DNA of 64,000 nucleotides, from contig CANLCX010000006.1 of NCBI GenBank assembly GCA_947489315.1, positions 62,001-126,000 on the forward strand, read 5' to 3'. The stretch comes from an uncultured Sphingomonadaceae bacterium (GTDB lineage Bacteria; Pseudomonadota; Alphaproteobacteria; Sphingomonadales; Sphingomonadaceae). The notes under the pieces were generated by a model. That model searched no databases. It was not told where the DNA came from and saw only the letters and a program-made list of their open reading frames with translations. Every line of letters starts with the position of its first letter. Positions within the stretch are counted from its first letter, which is position 1. The position numbers and the translations under genes were made by a program. This document shows, piece after piece, positions 33,218 to 44,500 of the stretch.

Positions 33218-34075
33218 CGCCCGCCCCGCGACATTCTTCAGCTTTGCCACCAATTCCGGATCACGCGCAGACGGATCGGTAATCAGCGCAAAATCGAGCA
33301 CAGAGTCAATCGGACTGGCTTCGCGTTTGGTCGGCAAACTGCTTGCGAGATGCGTCACCAAATCACGGGCTTTGGCGGCATTGCTATGCATTTGCGCGAT
33401 TATGGCCTCTACCTCCACCGGTGCCTCATTCTCCCGCCAGCAATCATAGTCGGTGACCATGCCGATCAGCGCGTAAGGCAGTTCTGCTTCACGCGCCAAT
33501 TTCGCCTCTGGCATGGCGGTCATGCCAATCACATGAGCGCCCCATTGGCGATAGAGATGGCTCTCCGCGCGCGAAGAAAATTGCGGTCCTTCCATTGCGA
33601 TATAGGTCCCGCCCTCGCGAACATCGGCGCCAGCCTTGCGCCCAGCCTCAGCGGCACAAGTGGACAGGCGCGAACAGACCGGGTCAGCGACCGAAACATG
33701 GGCGACCAAGCCATCGCCGAAAAAGCTCTTTTCCCGCGCGAAAGTGCGATCGATAAACTGGTCAACAATAACAAAATGCCCCGGTGGCAGGTCTTCGGCG
33801 AGCGATCCAACGGCTGAGATGGAGATAAGATCCGTCACGCCCATCTGCTTCATCGCATCAATATTAGCGCGAAAATTCAAATGGCTCGGACCAAGCCGAT
33901 GTCCGCGACCATGGCGCGGCAGAAAGACACATTTGACCTCACCGATATGACCGACGAGCAGATCATCCGATGGGGCACCCCAGGGCGTATCCAGCGAAAC
34001 CCATTGGGCATCCTGCAACGCGTCCAATTGATAGAGACCGGATCCGCCAATAATGCCCAATACCCATTCGCTCAT
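33209..34075 (-). CDS. mtnP: S-methyl-5'-thioadenosine phosphorylase
   Basis: A 288-residue nucleoside phosphorylase that splits methylthioadenosine to adenine and methylthioribose-1-phosphate in methionine salvage. ATG 34075 is chosen because AAGGAG lies six bases upstream. Family signatures are GIIGGSGLY, FLPRHGRGH, the purine-site block MEGPQFSSRAES, VIGMTAMPEAKLAREAEL and TDYDCW. It is convergent and overlapping with the radical SAM gene. In known arsenosugar pathways a phosphorylase can remove adenine from a 5'-deoxyadenosyl product, so a role with its neighbours is conceivable, but ordinary MTA salvage is the default. Confidence 0.93.
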   Translation of the reverse strand: MSEWVLGIIGGSGLYQLDALQDAQWVSLDTPWGAPSDDLLVGHIGEVKCVFLPRHGRGHRLGPSHLNFRANIDAMKQMGVTDLISISAVGSLAEDLPPGHFVIVDQFIDRTFAREKSFFGDGLVAHVSVADPVCSRLSTCAAEAGRKAGADVREGGTYIAMEGPQFSSRAESHLYRQWGAHVIGMTAMPEAKLAREAELPYALIGMVTDYDCWRENEAPVEVEAIIAQMHSNAAKARDLVTHLASSLPTKREASPIDSVLDFALITDPSARDPELVAKLKNVAGRALG

Positions 34076-34211
34076 AATTGCTCCTTCATTGCGATAGAAG
34101 TTATCCTTTGGGGACAAATATTGACGCTGTCCACGCAATCAAAGCTGCAATGGAAGTTTTCAAATCTACAGCAATAGCACCGTGCGCTTGTCCTTTTAGA
34201 GTTCTACTTAT

Positions 34212-34985
34212 CTAGCCAAATTGCTGCCATAAGATGCGCATGGCTACATAGAGGATCAATATGGCGGTAAGTCGCTGAATCCATTGTTCCGGCAGCACTT
34301 TGCTGGCTAGAAAACTGCCAATTTGCCCGCCAATGAGTACAGCAATGAAAAGCGGCCAATAGGATAATATTACCGCGCCGCCTTGCTGCCATTGCGATTT
34401 CATCAGTTGTCCAATGAGACCGCTGGCCGAATTGACCAGAATGAAGACACTCGCCGTTGCCGCTATTCTGCGACTATCAACCCAATATGTTAGAAATAAA
34501 AGCGGTGCGAGAAATATACCGCCACCTATCCCTACCATTCCCGAAAGAAATCCAATCGCTCCACCCACGGTAGGCGCGAACCATAGCTGCTGTGCTCGCG
34601 TTTGTTGAGATGCTGCGTGGCGATTGCGAAAAAATGGTTCCGCCAAGAGCAAGAGACCAGCAATAGCCAATGAAAGGCCCAGTAAAATCAGAAAACTATC
34701 CCTATCAATTACCAGACGGCCGCCAGCCCACGCAGCGGGCACGGATAGTAGCAGTATCGGCCAGATCCTCGGCCAATCGATCAATCCTCGCGCGTGAAAC
34801 CGCAAGGTACCGCCCATGACCACAATGATATTGCAGAGCAAAGCGATAATTGGCAGCATCCGATAATCCACATCGGCAAGCGCCAACAGAGCAATGTAGG
34901 TCGAGCCACCTCCAAAACCAACAGACGCATAAAGCGCAGCCGTCAGAAAGAAGAGCAGCGCGAGAACGACAGTGCCAAAGGCCAT
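34212..34985 (-). CDS. TSUP family membrane transporter (TauE/SafE)
   Basis: A 257-residue inner-membrane protein with about eight hydrophobic segments. The two family repeats are recognisable: ALYASVGFGGGSTYIAL near residue 20 and GFLSGMVGIGGGIFLAPLLF near 145. Family knowledge: TSUP proteins carry sulfite, sulfonates or other small sulfur-containing organic anions; the direction and substrate here are unknown. It starts 32 bp after the secA stop on the same strand and is followed by the MTA phosphorylase gene after 136 bp. Confidence 0.9.
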   Translation of the reverse strand: MAFGTVVLALLFFLTAALYASVGFGGGSTYIALLALADVDYRMLPIIALLCNIIVVMGGTLRFHARGLIDWPRIWPILLLSVPAAWAGGRLVIDRDSFLILLGLSLAIAGLLLLAEPFFRNRHAASQQTRAQQLWFAPTVGGAIGFLSGMVGIGGGIFLAPLLFLTYWVDSRRIAATASVFILVNSASGLIGQLMKSQWQQGGAVILSYWPLFIAVLIGGQIGSFLASKVLPEQWIQRLTAILILYVAMRILWQQFG

Positions 34986-35017
34986 GTCAGGTCTCGTCCA
35001 GCGCGCGGCTCACAGGA

Positions 35018-37744
35018 TCAATATTTACCGTGACAATGCTTATATTTACGACCCGAGCCACAAGGACAAGGAGCGTTACGGCTGACACCATCAAAATTGA
35101 CGTCATCGGCAACCGCTCCACCTGATTGGCGTGGCGGCAGTGTGGAGGAGACCGTACCTAATGTGCCGCCATCAATATCATCGCTGTTATCTTCACCGGT
35201 CAGCGGATCAATATGCGTAGTCAGGAAATCCGGTAGTTCCGGCAGTTCTGGTACCTGAATTTCCTCCTGGCGATGGAACTGGCTTACCGCGATGGTCTTG
35301 GTCACACTTTCACGGATGACTTCCAACATACGTTCGAACAGGCCGAAAGCTTCTTTCTTATATTCATCGAGTGGCTTTTTCTGGGCATAGGCACGCAGGA
35401 AAACAACCTGACGTAACGCATCCAATGTTGCGAGATGCTCTTTCCAGTGATGGTCGAGCGATTCCAACAGTATTGATTTTTCAATCTGCACCCAGATTTC
35501 CGGATCAATTTGGTCCACTTTTGCCTGGAAGTCTGCATCGGCCAATTCGGCGATCCGCGTTTCAATGATTTCTGGTTCAACGGCGTCTTCCTGCAGCCAC
35601 GCGTCAATATCTGGTGTGAGACCAAAAACCTCTTCAAGGCGTGTTTTGAGCGTTTCCGTCTCCCATTGCTCTGGATAGCTTCCTGGCGGACAGCTGTCGG
35701 CAACCATGGCGTTGACCGTTTCAAGGCGCATATCTTCAACAACATCGCCAACCGTCTCGGCATCCATGATTTCAGCGCGTTGCTCGTAAATTACCTTACG
35801 CTGATCATTCATCACGTCATCATATTCGACAACCTGTTTCCGCGCTTCATAATTGCGCGCTTCGACTTTTTTCTGTGCCGTTTCAATGGCTTTAGATAGC
35901 CACTTGCCGCCAATTGCTTCACCATCTTCGAGATTCTTGTTCATCATCTTGGCGAACATGGTCTCCGTGCCGAATATCCGCAGAAGGTCATCTTCGAGGC
36001 AGAGATAGAAACGGCTGAGACCGGGATCGCCCTGACGCCCGGAACGGCCGCGCAACTGGTTATCGATACGGCGGCTTTCATGCCGCTCTGTACCCAATAC
36101 GAATAAGCCGCCTGCCGCGCGAACTTCCTCACGCAGTGCACGGACTTCTTCCTCGATCTTGGCAATAGCTTTTTCGCGCTCAGGGCCTTCTTCCAGATCA
36201 CCCAGTTCCTGCTCGATCCGGAAATCAATATTGCCGCCAAGCTGAATATCCGTGCCACGGCCAGCCATGTTGGTGGCAATCGTCACAGCACCGGGGCTGC
36301 CAGCCTGTGCAACAATTTGTGCTTCTTGCTCATGAAAACGAGCGTTGAGCACGTTATGCGTTACGTCTTCTTTCTTGAGGAAATCGGACAGAAGTTCCGA
36401 CTTTTCAATCGAAACAGTACCAACCAGAACAGGTTGGCCTTTATCACTATGCTCTTTGATTTTCTTCGCGATCGCAGCAAATTTATCGACCGTACTCTTA
36501 TAGAATTCGTCATTTTCGTCGAGCCGCAGGATAGGCTTATTGGTTGGAATGGTAACGACGTTCATTTTGTAAATTTCAAAAAATTCTGCTGCTTCTGTTG
36601 CCGCTGTGCCGGTCATGCCCGACAATTTGGGATACATGCGGAAATAATTCTGAAACGTAATGGAAGCCATTGTCTGGTTTTCTGGTTCAATCTGAACGCC
36701 TTCTTTGGCTTCCACGGCCTGATGTAGCCCATTGGACCAACGCCGTCCCTCCATCATACGTCCGGTAAATTCGTCAATGATGACCACCTTGCCGTCATTG
36801 ACGATATAATCCGTGTCGCGTTTGCGCATCACATTGGCCATCAAAGCCTGATTCAGATGATGCACAACCTGCGTATTCTCGTAATCATAGAGGTTGTCGC
36901 CCTCAAGCAACCCCGCCTCTTCTAACAACCGTTCCGCTTTCTCTGTCCCGTCTTCGGTCAGCGAAATACTACGGGCTTTCTCGTCCTTCTCGTAATCGTC
37001 TTCGGTAATATCCTGCACAACCTTATTCACCGAAATATAGAGATCCGACTTGTCGTCCGTCGGGCCAGAGATGATCAAAGGTGTCCGGGCTTCATCAATC
37101 AGGATGGAGTCGACTTCATCGACAATCGCGAAGTTGAAAGGCCGCTGCACCATCTGGCCACGGTCATGCTTCATATTATCGCGCAGATAATCGAAACCAA
37201 ACTCGTTATTCGTACCATAGGTGATATCGGCTGCATAAGCCTCACGCCGTTGCTCTTCGCTGATATTAGGAATGATTGTGCCAAGGGTCATGCCCAGGAA
37301 GCTATAGACCTGGCTCATCCACTCACCATCGCGGCGCGCAAGATAGTCATTCACAGTGACAACATGAACGCCTTTGCCTTCGATCGCGTTGAGATAACAG
37401 GCAAGCGTGGCGACCAGCGTTTTACCTTCACCGGTCCGCATTTCAGAAATTTCGCCGCGATGAAGGACAATGCCACCCACCATCTGAACGTCATAATGGC
37501 GTTGACCCAACGTTCGTTTCGCTGCTTCCCGCACAACCGCAAAAGCCTCTGGCAAAATATCATCCAGCGTTTCACCATTGGCGACCCGTTCCCGGAAATA
37601 AGGCGTTTTAGCGGCCAGTTCTTCGTCGGTTAGGGGTTCGATTTCCGGTTCAAAAGCGTTGATTTGATCAACCACTTTCATGATAGTTTTTACGTAACGG
37701 TCGTTGGATGACCCGAAGAAGGATTTGGCAAAGCCGCCGATCAT
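35018..37744 (-). CDS. secA: Protein translocase ATPase SecA
   Basis: A 908-residue motor that drives secretory proteins through SecYEG. ATG 37744 ([18 protein letters not shown]) is the family start; the frame extends further upstream without homology. Visible parts are Walker [12 protein letters not shown] near residue 100, [16 protein letters not shown] (DEAD box), [26 protein letters not shown] and the preprotein cross-linking domain between. The C-terminus keeps the zinc-binding SEC-C motif ([15 protein letters not shown]), used for SecB and phospholipid contact. It is divergent from the argJ side. Confidence 0.98.
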   Translation of the reverse strand: MIGGFAKSFFGSSNDRYVKTIMKVVDQINAFEPEIEPLTDEELAAKTPYFRERVANGETLDDILPEAFAVVREAAKRTLGQRHYDVQMVGGIVLHRGEISEMRTGEGKTLVATLACYLNAIEGKGVHVVTVNDYLARRDGEWMSQVYSFLGMTLGTIIPNISEEQRREAYAADITYGTNNEFGFDYLRDNMKHDRGQMVQRPFNFAIVDEVDSILIDEARTPLIISGPTDDKSDLYISVNKVVQDITEDDYEKDEKARSISLTEDGTEKAERLLEEAGLLEGDNLYDYENTQVVHHLNQALMANVMRKRDTDYIVNDGKVVIIDEFTGRMMEGRRWSNGLHQAVEAKEGVQIEPENQTMASITFQNYFRMYPKLSGMTGTAATEAAEFFEIYKMNVVTIPTNKPILRLDENDEFYKSTVDKFAAIAKKIKEHSDKGQPVLVGTVSIEKSELLSDFLKKEDVTHNVLNARFHEQEAQIVAQAGSPGAVTIATNMAGRGTDIQLGGNIDFRIEQELGDLEEGPEREKAIAKIEEEVRALREEVRAAGGLFVLGTERHESRRIDNQLRGRSGRQGDPGLSRFYLCLEDDLLRIFGTETMFAKMMNKNLEDGEAIGGKWLSKAIETAQKKVEARNYEARKQVVEYDDVMNDQRKVIYEQRAEIMDAETVGDVVEDMRLETVNAMVADSCPPGSYPEQWETETLKTRLEEVFGLTPDIDAWLQEDAVEPEIIETRIAELADADFQAKVDQIDPEIWVQIEKSILLESLDHHWKEHLATLDALRQVVFLRAYAQKKPLDEYKKEAFGLFERMLEVIRESVTKTIAVSQFHRQEEIQVPELPELPDFLTTHIDPLTGEDNSDDIDGGTLGTVSSTLPPRQSGGAVADDVNFDGVSRNAPCPCGSGRKYKHCHGKY

Positions 37745-37850
37745 GATGATTTCCGATATTTTAAGGGATATTGGGCGTATCAAGAGCCCAGTTTGTCTGA
37801 ATTTAGAGATGATTAGGGACAAATCAATATAGTGATTGTCCCGAAAGCGG

Positions 37851-38135
37851 CTAAGGCGCGCCTTCTTCATGCTCCAATTTATCACCAATCGTCGAAGCCG
37901 TTGGCAATACCGACCAGATCGGTTTGGTATCAAGTTCGCCGCTAACGGCAACGATAAAAGGCTGTTCGCTTAATATGAATGCCCGGGCCGCGTCATCCCA
38001 ATCCGCAGATGTGGAGAGCTCAACTTCGGAAGCCGCCTCATTGCCGGCTGTTTCTGTCGCCATAGCAGCAGCCGGCGTATTAACGCCCACTGCATTGAAA
38101 AGCAGCAACATAAAACTTGCAATATAGACGTTCAT
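37851..38135 (-). CDS. Small secreted protein of unknown function
   Basis: A 94-residue protein starting at ATG 38135. An N-terminal hydrophobic segment ([23 protein letters not shown]) looks like a Sec signal peptide with an A-x-A-like site. The mature part is acidic ([22 protein letters not shown]) and contains [20 protein letters not shown]. No family is recognised. It lies upstream of secA (106 bp) on the same strand and is divergent from argJ (58 bp). Confidence 0.55.
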   Translation of the reverse strand: MNVYIASFMLLLFNAVGVNTPAAAMATETAGNEAASEVELSTSADWDDAARAFILSEQPFIVAVSGELDTKPIWSVLPTASTIGDKLEHEEGAP

Positions 38136-38193
38136 CAATAAGCCTTGTCAGGAGCTAATCGCTTTAGCAAACCAATAGATAAAGGCAAGTTAA

Positions 38194-39423
38194 GTGTCAG
38201 AAACTATATCACCCCTTGCCCCCGCTCATATGCCAGAGCTTCCGGAAATTTCAGGTGTCACCTGCCGCATCGCCCAGGCGCGGTACAAGGAATGGGATCG
38301 TTGCGATCTTACCTATATCGAGCTGAGCGAAGGCACATCCGTCGCCGGCGTGTTAACCCAAAGCAAATGTCCGTCCACCGAAGTGGAATGGTGCCGCAAA
38401 GCCTTACCCGGTGGCAAGGCAAGAGCATTGGTCGTCAATGCTGGCAACGCAAATGCCTTTACCGGCGCACGTGGAATGGAAGCCGTTCAACGGATATTAT
38501 CACTCGCCAGCGATCATCTAAATTGCACGGAAGAAGAGATATTCGTGTCCTCTACCGGTGTTATCGGCGAACCTTTGCCCAAGGACCGGGCTGAGGCTGG
38601 CTTAAGAGCTGCGTTCACCGACGTAGCTTGCAGTTGGAAAGAAGCGGCCGCCACGATCATGACGACCGATACTTTCCCCAAGATGGCGACCACAAGCGCG
38701 GTTGTCGGTGGAAAGACAGTCCATCTCAACGGCATCATCAAAGGGTCCGGCATGATCGCACCGGATATGGCGACTATGCTCGGCTATGTTTTTACCGATG
38801 TGACAGTGGATGCAGGTTTATTGCAGAAAATGCTGAACGCGGCGACGGCAAAGAGCTTCAATTGCATCACGGTCGATAGTGACACATCGACCAGCGATAC
38901 TGTTTTGGCCTTCGCCACCGGTCAGAATGACGCCCCTGCCCTAAACTCGATTGACGATCCCGGCGCTGATGCGTTTCAAGCCGCTTTGGGTGATTTGTGC
39001 ATGCAACTGGCGCACCTGGTCGTCCGGGATGGTGAAGGCGCCAGCAAATTTATCGAAATCGCTGTGACGGGCGCGCAAAGCGATGAAAGCGCCAAGCGTA
39101 TTGCTCTGTCGGTTGCTAATTCTCCACTCGTCAAGACCGCAATTGCCGGAGAAGACGCCAATTGGGGGCGGGTCGTCATGGCGGTTGGCAAAGCCGGTGA
39201 ACCCGCAGACCGCGACAAGCTGTCGATCGGATTTGGCGGGATCACGGTTGCGCGCGACGGTCTCGTGGTGCCTGATTATGATGAAGCCCCGGTCGCCGAG
39301 CATCTGAAAGGCGACGTAATTGACATCAGCGTCGATATCGGGATCGGTGATGGCAAGGCCATAGTCTGGACCTGTGACCTGACCCACGGATATATCTCGA
39401 TAAACGCCGATTACAGGAGCTAG
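38194..39423 (+). CDS. argJ: Bifunctional glutamate N-acetyltransferase/amino-acid acetyltransferase ArgJ
   Basis: A 409-residue enzyme of arginine synthesis that transfers acetyl from N-acetylornithine to glutamate and can use acetyl-CoA in the first step. It starts at GTG 38194. The self-cleavage site is in [10 protein letters not shown], between Ala193 and Thr194, giving alpha and beta chains with Thr194 as nucleophile. [11 protein letters not shown] and [16 protein letters not shown] are family blocks. It is followed after 1 bp by the GST-like gene and then the inositol monophosphatase-family gene, so the three are one transcription unit. Confidence 0.97.
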   Translation: MSETISPLAPAHMPELPEISGVTCRIAQARYKEWDRCDLTYIELSEGTSVAGVLTQSKCPSTEVEWCRKALPGGKARALVVNAGNANAFTGARGMEAVQRILSLASDHLNCTEEEIFVSSTGVIGEPLPKDRAEAGLRAAFTDVACSWKEAAATIMTTDTFPKMATTSAVVGGKTVHLNGIIKGSGMIAPDMATMLGYVFTDVTVDAGLLQKMLNAATAKSFNCITVDSDTSTSDTVLAFATGQNDAPALNSIDDPGADAFQAALGDLCMQLAHLVVRDGEGASKFIEIAVTGAQSDESAKRIALSVANSPLVKTAIAGEDANWGRVVMAVGKAGEPADRDKLSIGFGGITVARDGLVVPDYDEAPVAEHLKGDVIDISVDIGIGDGKAIVWTCDLTHGYISINADYRS

Positions 39424-39424
39424 A

Positions 39425-40324
39425 ATGACCGAAATCATATTGCATCACTACGAAAACTCCCCGTTCGGACAGGCGATGCGGCTGGCGCTGGGTTTAAAGG
39501 GCATGGACTGGAAGTCCGTCCTGCAGCCGGACATTTGCCCCAAACCGTATCTCAGCGCTCTCACCGGCGGTTATGAACGCATACCGGTGCTGCAAGTCGG
39601 ATCAGAAATTTATTGCGACACGGCCGTAATCGTTGACGCGCTTGAGGCGCTTAAACCTGAGCCAAGCCTCTATCCGAAACCGTTGGGTTTTGTGGGTCGG
39701 ATGATTGCTTTATGGTCGGGCGGCCAATGGTTCATGCCAGCGGTCGGCGTCGCTTTGGGCACCAATCCTGAAATTGTCAGCGATGAGTTTTGGGAAGATC
39801 GCGCCAAACGGTTCGGCATGGATCGCCGGAAATTCCTGCCGATGGTTCCCCATTTGACGGCACAATTTGAGGCCGGTGCGACCTTGGTCGCCGAAAGTCT
39901 GGCAGACGGACGGCACTTTATCAGCGGCGACACAGCCGGTCATGCGGACTTGATGCTTTATATGAACATCCGCTTCGCCAGTTTTGCTGGCAAGAAACCG
40001 TCAGACTTCGGTTCCGATGTCGCAGCCTGGTATGATCGTATTGATGGCATTGGCTATGGCAATTTCGAGGAATGGACGGGGCAGCAGGCGATCGACTACG
40101 CCAAGGCATCACAGCCAGTGAGTAGCGGTTCGGTGGATCAGGCATCCGGTTTTTCTGCCGGCGACAAGGTTGCCGTGAGAACCGAGACCCCTGATCCGGC
40201 AGCCGTTAGCGGCACATTGGTCAGCCTGAATGATCGCGAGATCATTATCAAGCGGGAGGATGAGCAAGCCGGCGCTCTACATGTGCATTTCCCGCGTCTC
40301 GGCCAAATATTGTCCCCGGCATGA
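39425..40324 (+). CDS. Glutathione S-transferase-like protein with extra C-terminal domain
   Basis: A 299-residue protein. Residues 1-80 are a thioredoxin-fold GST N-domain (ILHHYENSPFGQAMRLALGLKG, then IPVLQVGSEIYCDTAVI with the glutathione-contact segment). Residues ~85-220 are the helical C-domain. An added ~65-residue tail, SAGDKVAVRTETPDP through EIIIKREDEQAGALHVHFPR, looks like a small beta-barrel not present in standard GSTs. It starts 1 bp after argJ and overlaps the next gene by 4 bp. Substrate unknown. Confidence 0.82.
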   Translation: MTEIILHHYENSPFGQAMRLALGLKGMDWKSVLQPDICPKPYLSALTGGYERIPVLQVGSEIYCDTAVIVDALEALKPEPSLYPKPLGFVGRMIALWSGGQWFMPAVGVALGTNPEIVSDEFWEDRAKRFGMDRRKFLPMVPHLTAQFEAGATLVAESLADGRHFISGDTAGHADLMLYMNIRFASFAGKKPSDFGSDVAAWYDRIDGIGYGNFEEWTGQQAIDYAKASQPVSSGSVDQASGFSAGDKVAVRTETPDPAAVSGTLVSLNDREIIIKREDEQAGALHVHFPRLGQILSPA

Positions 40325-41133
40325 ACTATTCCAAACTCAATCTGTCGGTGCAGGATATCCTGAAGGAAGTGGCGAAAGAGGTGGTTCTACCGCACTATCA
40401 AAACCTTCAAGCCGCAGATATTGAGGAAAAAACGCCGGGCGATCTGGTTACGGTGGCTGACCGGCTGAGCGAAGAAATGCTCGGTGAAAAGCTGACCGCT
40501 CTGCTCCCCGATGCCGCTATTGTAGGTGAGGAAGCCAGCGCGGCTGATCCGTCGGTCATGGATCATCTGGGTGACAATCAGACATGGATTATTGATCCGA
40601 TTGATGGAACCGGAAATTTTGCGGCAGGCAGGCCGCCTTTTGGAATGATTGTCGCGCTGTCGCAGGAAAACGAAACCGTTGCTGGCTGGCTCTATGATCC
40701 TTTGCAGGACCGTCTATGCTATGCAGCAAAAGGGCAAGGTGCCTTTATCAATGGTGAAAAACTCAGCGTATCAGCCGATCCGGACGGAAAACCCATCGCC
40801 GCACTAGCGACTGGCTTCATGACGTCAGAGCAACGCGACAAGCTTCTTGCCGCGGCTAACGGGCATTATGAGATTGTCGATATTCCGCGCTGTGCCGCAG
40901 AACAATATCCGCGCTTGGCTCTTGGTACGAACCATATTTCATCATTTGAACGCAGCTTGCCTTGGGATCATGCCGCTGGCATCTTGTTCCTGAATGAAGC
41001 GGGCGGGAAAGCCGCGCGCTGGAATGGTGACGCTTACCGACCTGCAGATCGCAAAACCGGATTGCTCGGGGCCTCATCACCCAAATTATGGGATGAGGCC
41101 GTCGAGCTATTAGGTGCTGTTTTCAGCGATTAA
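40321..41133 (+). CDS. Inositol monophosphatase-family phosphatase
   Basis: A 270-residue Mg-dependent phosphatase. The metal-binding motifs are GEE at residues 69-71, DPIDGT at 92-97 and WDHAAG near residue 217. These define the IMPase superfamily, which covers inositol phosphates, fructose bisphosphate, histidinol phosphate and 3'-phosphoadenosine phosphates; motifs alone do not decide the substrate. Its position two genes after argJ could point to histidinol phosphate, but that is inference. The ATG lies in the GST-like stop (ATGA), and the 3' end overlaps trxA by 4 bp, tail to tail. Confidence 0.9.
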   Translation: MNYSKLNLSVQDILKEVAKEVVLPHYQNLQAADIEEKTPGDLVTVADRLSEEMLGEKLTALLPDAAIVGEEASAADPSVMDHLGDNQTWIIDPIDGTGNFAAGRPPFGMIVALSQENETVAGWLYDPLQDRLCYAAKGQGAFINGEKLSVSADPDGKPIAALATGFMTSEQRDKLLAAANGHYEIVDIPRCAAEQYPRLALGTNHISSFERSLPWDHAAGILFLNEAGGKAARWNGDAYRPADRKTGLLGASSPKLWDEAVELLGAVFSD

Positions 41134-41456
41134 GCTGGCAAGCTTTCTTCAAGCCAAGACTTAAGTTGGCTCTTCGGCGCCGCGCCGACTTTGGTTTCTA
41201 CCGGCACACCATTGTTAAACAGAATCATCGTCGGAATACCGCGTACGCCATATTTACCGGGCGCATCGGGGCTGTCATCAATGTTAAGCTTGGCAATAGT
41301 GACTTGCTCGCCCATTTCATCACTGATTTCTTCCAGCGCAGGGCCAATCATCTTACAAGGGCCGCACCATTCTGCCCAAAAATCGACAAGCACAGGGCCA
41401 TCGGCTTTCAGGACATCTTGTTCGAAACTCGCGTCGGTAATTGCTTTGGTACCCAT
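41130..41456 (-). CDS. trxA: Thioredoxin
   Basis: A 108-residue thioredoxin with the active site [10 protein letters not shown] (Cys31, Cys34) and the cis-Pro segment GIPTMI. Length is typical and no signal peptide is present, so it is cytoplasmic. AAGGAG lies about seven bases before ATG 41456. It is the last gene of the divL-tsaE-amgK-murU-addB-addA-trxA run, 78 bp after addA, and is convergent with the phosphatase gene by a 4-bp overlap. Confidence 0.97.
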   Translation of the reverse strand: MGTKAITDASFEQDVLKADGPVLVDFWAEWCGPCKMIGPALEEISDEMGEQVTIAKLNIDDSPDAPGKYGVRGIPTMILFNNGVPVETKVGAAPKSQLKSWLEESLPA

Positions 41457-41534
41457 GGGGAATCTCCTTTTTTAATTTAATCATAATCTAGGCGCGCGAA
41501 GGCCATTGCTCAAGTGCTTGCCTGAAAAGGATTT

Positions 41535-44500
41535 TCATGGTCGCTCCAAGTCTGGCTTGTTGGTCGGTTTATGTCGTCCGATAAGATTGCTGGAAAGCTC
41601 CAGTAATGTTGGTCCCTGTGTGTAAAGCAAAGCCGCTTTAACCGGTCGGTCAGGGAAGATTTTCTCCAAAGCGGCGACATAGGCGGCCATTTGGCGCAAA
41701 TAAGCGCGCGGCGCTTGCTCCGCATCTTTCGGGACAACGCGGCCGGTTTTGAAATCAACAACGGTGATCAGATCGTCGGTAACAAGCAATCGATCGACTG
41801 TTCCGGAAACGACATGCTGGTCGACCACCGCCGCAATAGGCGCTTCAGCAAAGCTATCCGGCGAGAATAACGCGGACCAATCGGGATTATCCAATACCGC
41901 CTGCACCGTATCAATAAGGGCTCGGCGTTGCGCGCCATCAGTTATCTGTTTTTGCTTTTCCAACCAGCGATCCGCGACATCCATCCGGTTTTCAGGCGGG
42001 ATATCAGGCAGCCGTTCAAATAGGCTGTGGAACAGCTTTCCGCGCTCTGCCGCATCGCGCATGGTCTGGACAGGTGGTGGATTAGCGGCATCGTCAGGAC
42101 CAAGATCAGATGGCGTCAACGGACGCGGTGGCCTTGCTTCTTCGGGCGCCGGCGCAAATAGCCATTCAGGCAACACCTCCGGCTTTTTTGCTTCGGTATT
42201 TTCAAGTTTCTCTGGGTGAACGACCCGACTATCGGTTGTTTCATGGCCAACATAGCATCGTTCAGCGATCCAACGGACGTCATCCGTCCATTCGGTCTCG
42301 AGCCCTGCCAGTCCTTCTTCCACCTTGGCATACCAGCTGCGCTCCGGGACTTCTCCACGCGCTTTGGGACCCAATATACCCGTAACCACAAGATGTTCCT
42401 CGGCCCGCGTCATGGCCACATACAGCAAACGCCAATGCTCTTCCATTTCTCGCGCATCTGCGATCGTTGCATAAGCATCCAGCAGTCCGACCCGTTCAGC
42501 CTTGCGGATCGAGACAATCGGATATTCCGGATCGCCCTTCGGTCTGGTGGGGTCGGGGATATCAAAACCACCGCCTTTCTTGTTGGCTGGATCAAAAGTT
42601 GCATTGGCGAGGATTACCAGCGGCGCTTGGAGGCCCTTGGCACCATGGACGGTCATCAGCCGCACTTCATTGCCGCCCTCCATCTGGTCCCGCTTTATCT
42701 CAACATCACCGCGATCGAACCAGTCGAGGAAACCCTGCAAAGTCGGAATATGATCTTGCTCGAAGGCGAGAGCCGTATTGAGCAACTCTTCCAGGGGATC
42801 CAGCGCGGCGTGGCTGAGCCGCGCCGTTAATTTCTTGCGCCCCTCCATCGATCCAGAAGCAATCATTTCCATAAATTGATAGGGCGTATTGAAATCCGCC
42901 ATATTGAGCAGTTTTCGTAAAGGCTCGATATGCTCTACAATAGCATCCTGCGTCCGCAAAAATTCCCACAGGCTTTTGTCTTTGTGGCTATCTCCGCGAT
43001 AACCACGCGCTAGCAAATCTTCTTGTGTCCAACCCAAAAGCGGCGAGACCAACAGCGATGCCAAGTTTAGATCGTCATTGGGCTGTAACACAAAGCGGAT
43101 CGTAGAGAGCATATCCTGAACGACCAAAGGCTGGTTCAATCTTATCCGGTCAATGCCCGCAACAGGCACGTTTTCTGCGAATAGACGCGCCACGATCAGC
43201 GCACTAAGATCATCGCGCTTACTGACCAGGATCATGATATCCTTGGGCTCCAGCTGGCGACCTTTCTGGCTCAACCAAAGCGGATTATCAGGTGAGAGCC
43301 ATTCTTTAACCTGAACCGCAAGCTTCTGAGCAAAAACACGTTTTTCATCACTCAGCCAATTTTCTTCTTCATCAGCATTGCTAACCGCGCCATGGGCGAC
43401 AGGCTTCCACAATCTGACGCTTCCAGACCTTCCCTCATAATTGCTCTGGTGTGGAGGAATAGCCTGATCAAGCCCCAATTCTTTTTCACCAATTTGTCCG
43501 AGAACCTTGTCGACTACCTCAAGAACAGGCGGTGTCGAACGAAAGCTGCGGTCCAATGACAGATCGCTAAAGGCGCGGTCCGATGCTTCCGCCCGAGCGA
43601 AGAAATCATCACGTGCACTGACATAATTATGGGGACTTGTGCCCTGAAAGCCAAAAATTGCTTGCTTGAAGTCGCCAACCGTAAACAATGTACGGATCTT
43701 GTCAGCGCTGGCGCCCAATCCCGAGAAGAACTCGCCAGCTAGCGCCCTGACAATATCCCATTGCGCCAGATTGGTATCCTGCGCTTCGTCAACCAATATG
43801 TGATCCGTACGCTGGTCCAACTTGTAGCGAATCCATTCCGCCATATTACCTTGATTCAGCAGTTTCGCGGTCATTCGGATCATGTCGTCAAAATCGACAA
43901 CACCATTAAGCTTCTTGGCGTCTTTATAGCGGTGGTAAAACGCACGACCAGCATTCAGCCCGCCTGCAAATAGGTCAGCATAGTCAAACAATGCCTTTGT
44001 TTCGATCAACTGGCGGCAATGATCGTACATGGCGATGCTCAGTTCTTCATAATGCGGCGCAACCTTTGCCAATCCCTTGGCAACAGATCTCCATTCGTCA
44101 TCTGCTTTCGCCCATATCTTGTGAAGTTCCGGTAACGAGGCCGCTCGCTGCGAGATGTCAGCGGTGATCCAATTTTGCATATGGGCAATATAACCGGTTG
44201 CTGTTTTGGTACCCCAAGCTGCTAGTGCATCAATCATTTGCTGCAACGCGGTTGTATCAAACACATCATTGCCGCACTGCTGCTCCAACCAGTTTTGTGC
44301 GTCACCATCGATGGGCAGGTTCAACAAGTGCCGGACAAAAGGCAACACGGTGCTTGGCAGGCTCTCCATAGCCTCTGCTTTCGACGCACATTTCAGAAGA
44401 TATTTCTCAGCTTCTTCCTCACCCATCCTTATGCTCAGCGCCTGAATCGCTTGGATGATGGCCATGCTTCCCGAAGCTTCTTCGTCAAGCAACAAGTCGC

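Noticed and set aside
37745-37951. Upstream extension of SecA by 69 codons
   Set aside because: No SecA homology before [11 protein letters not shown]; the family start is ATG 37744.
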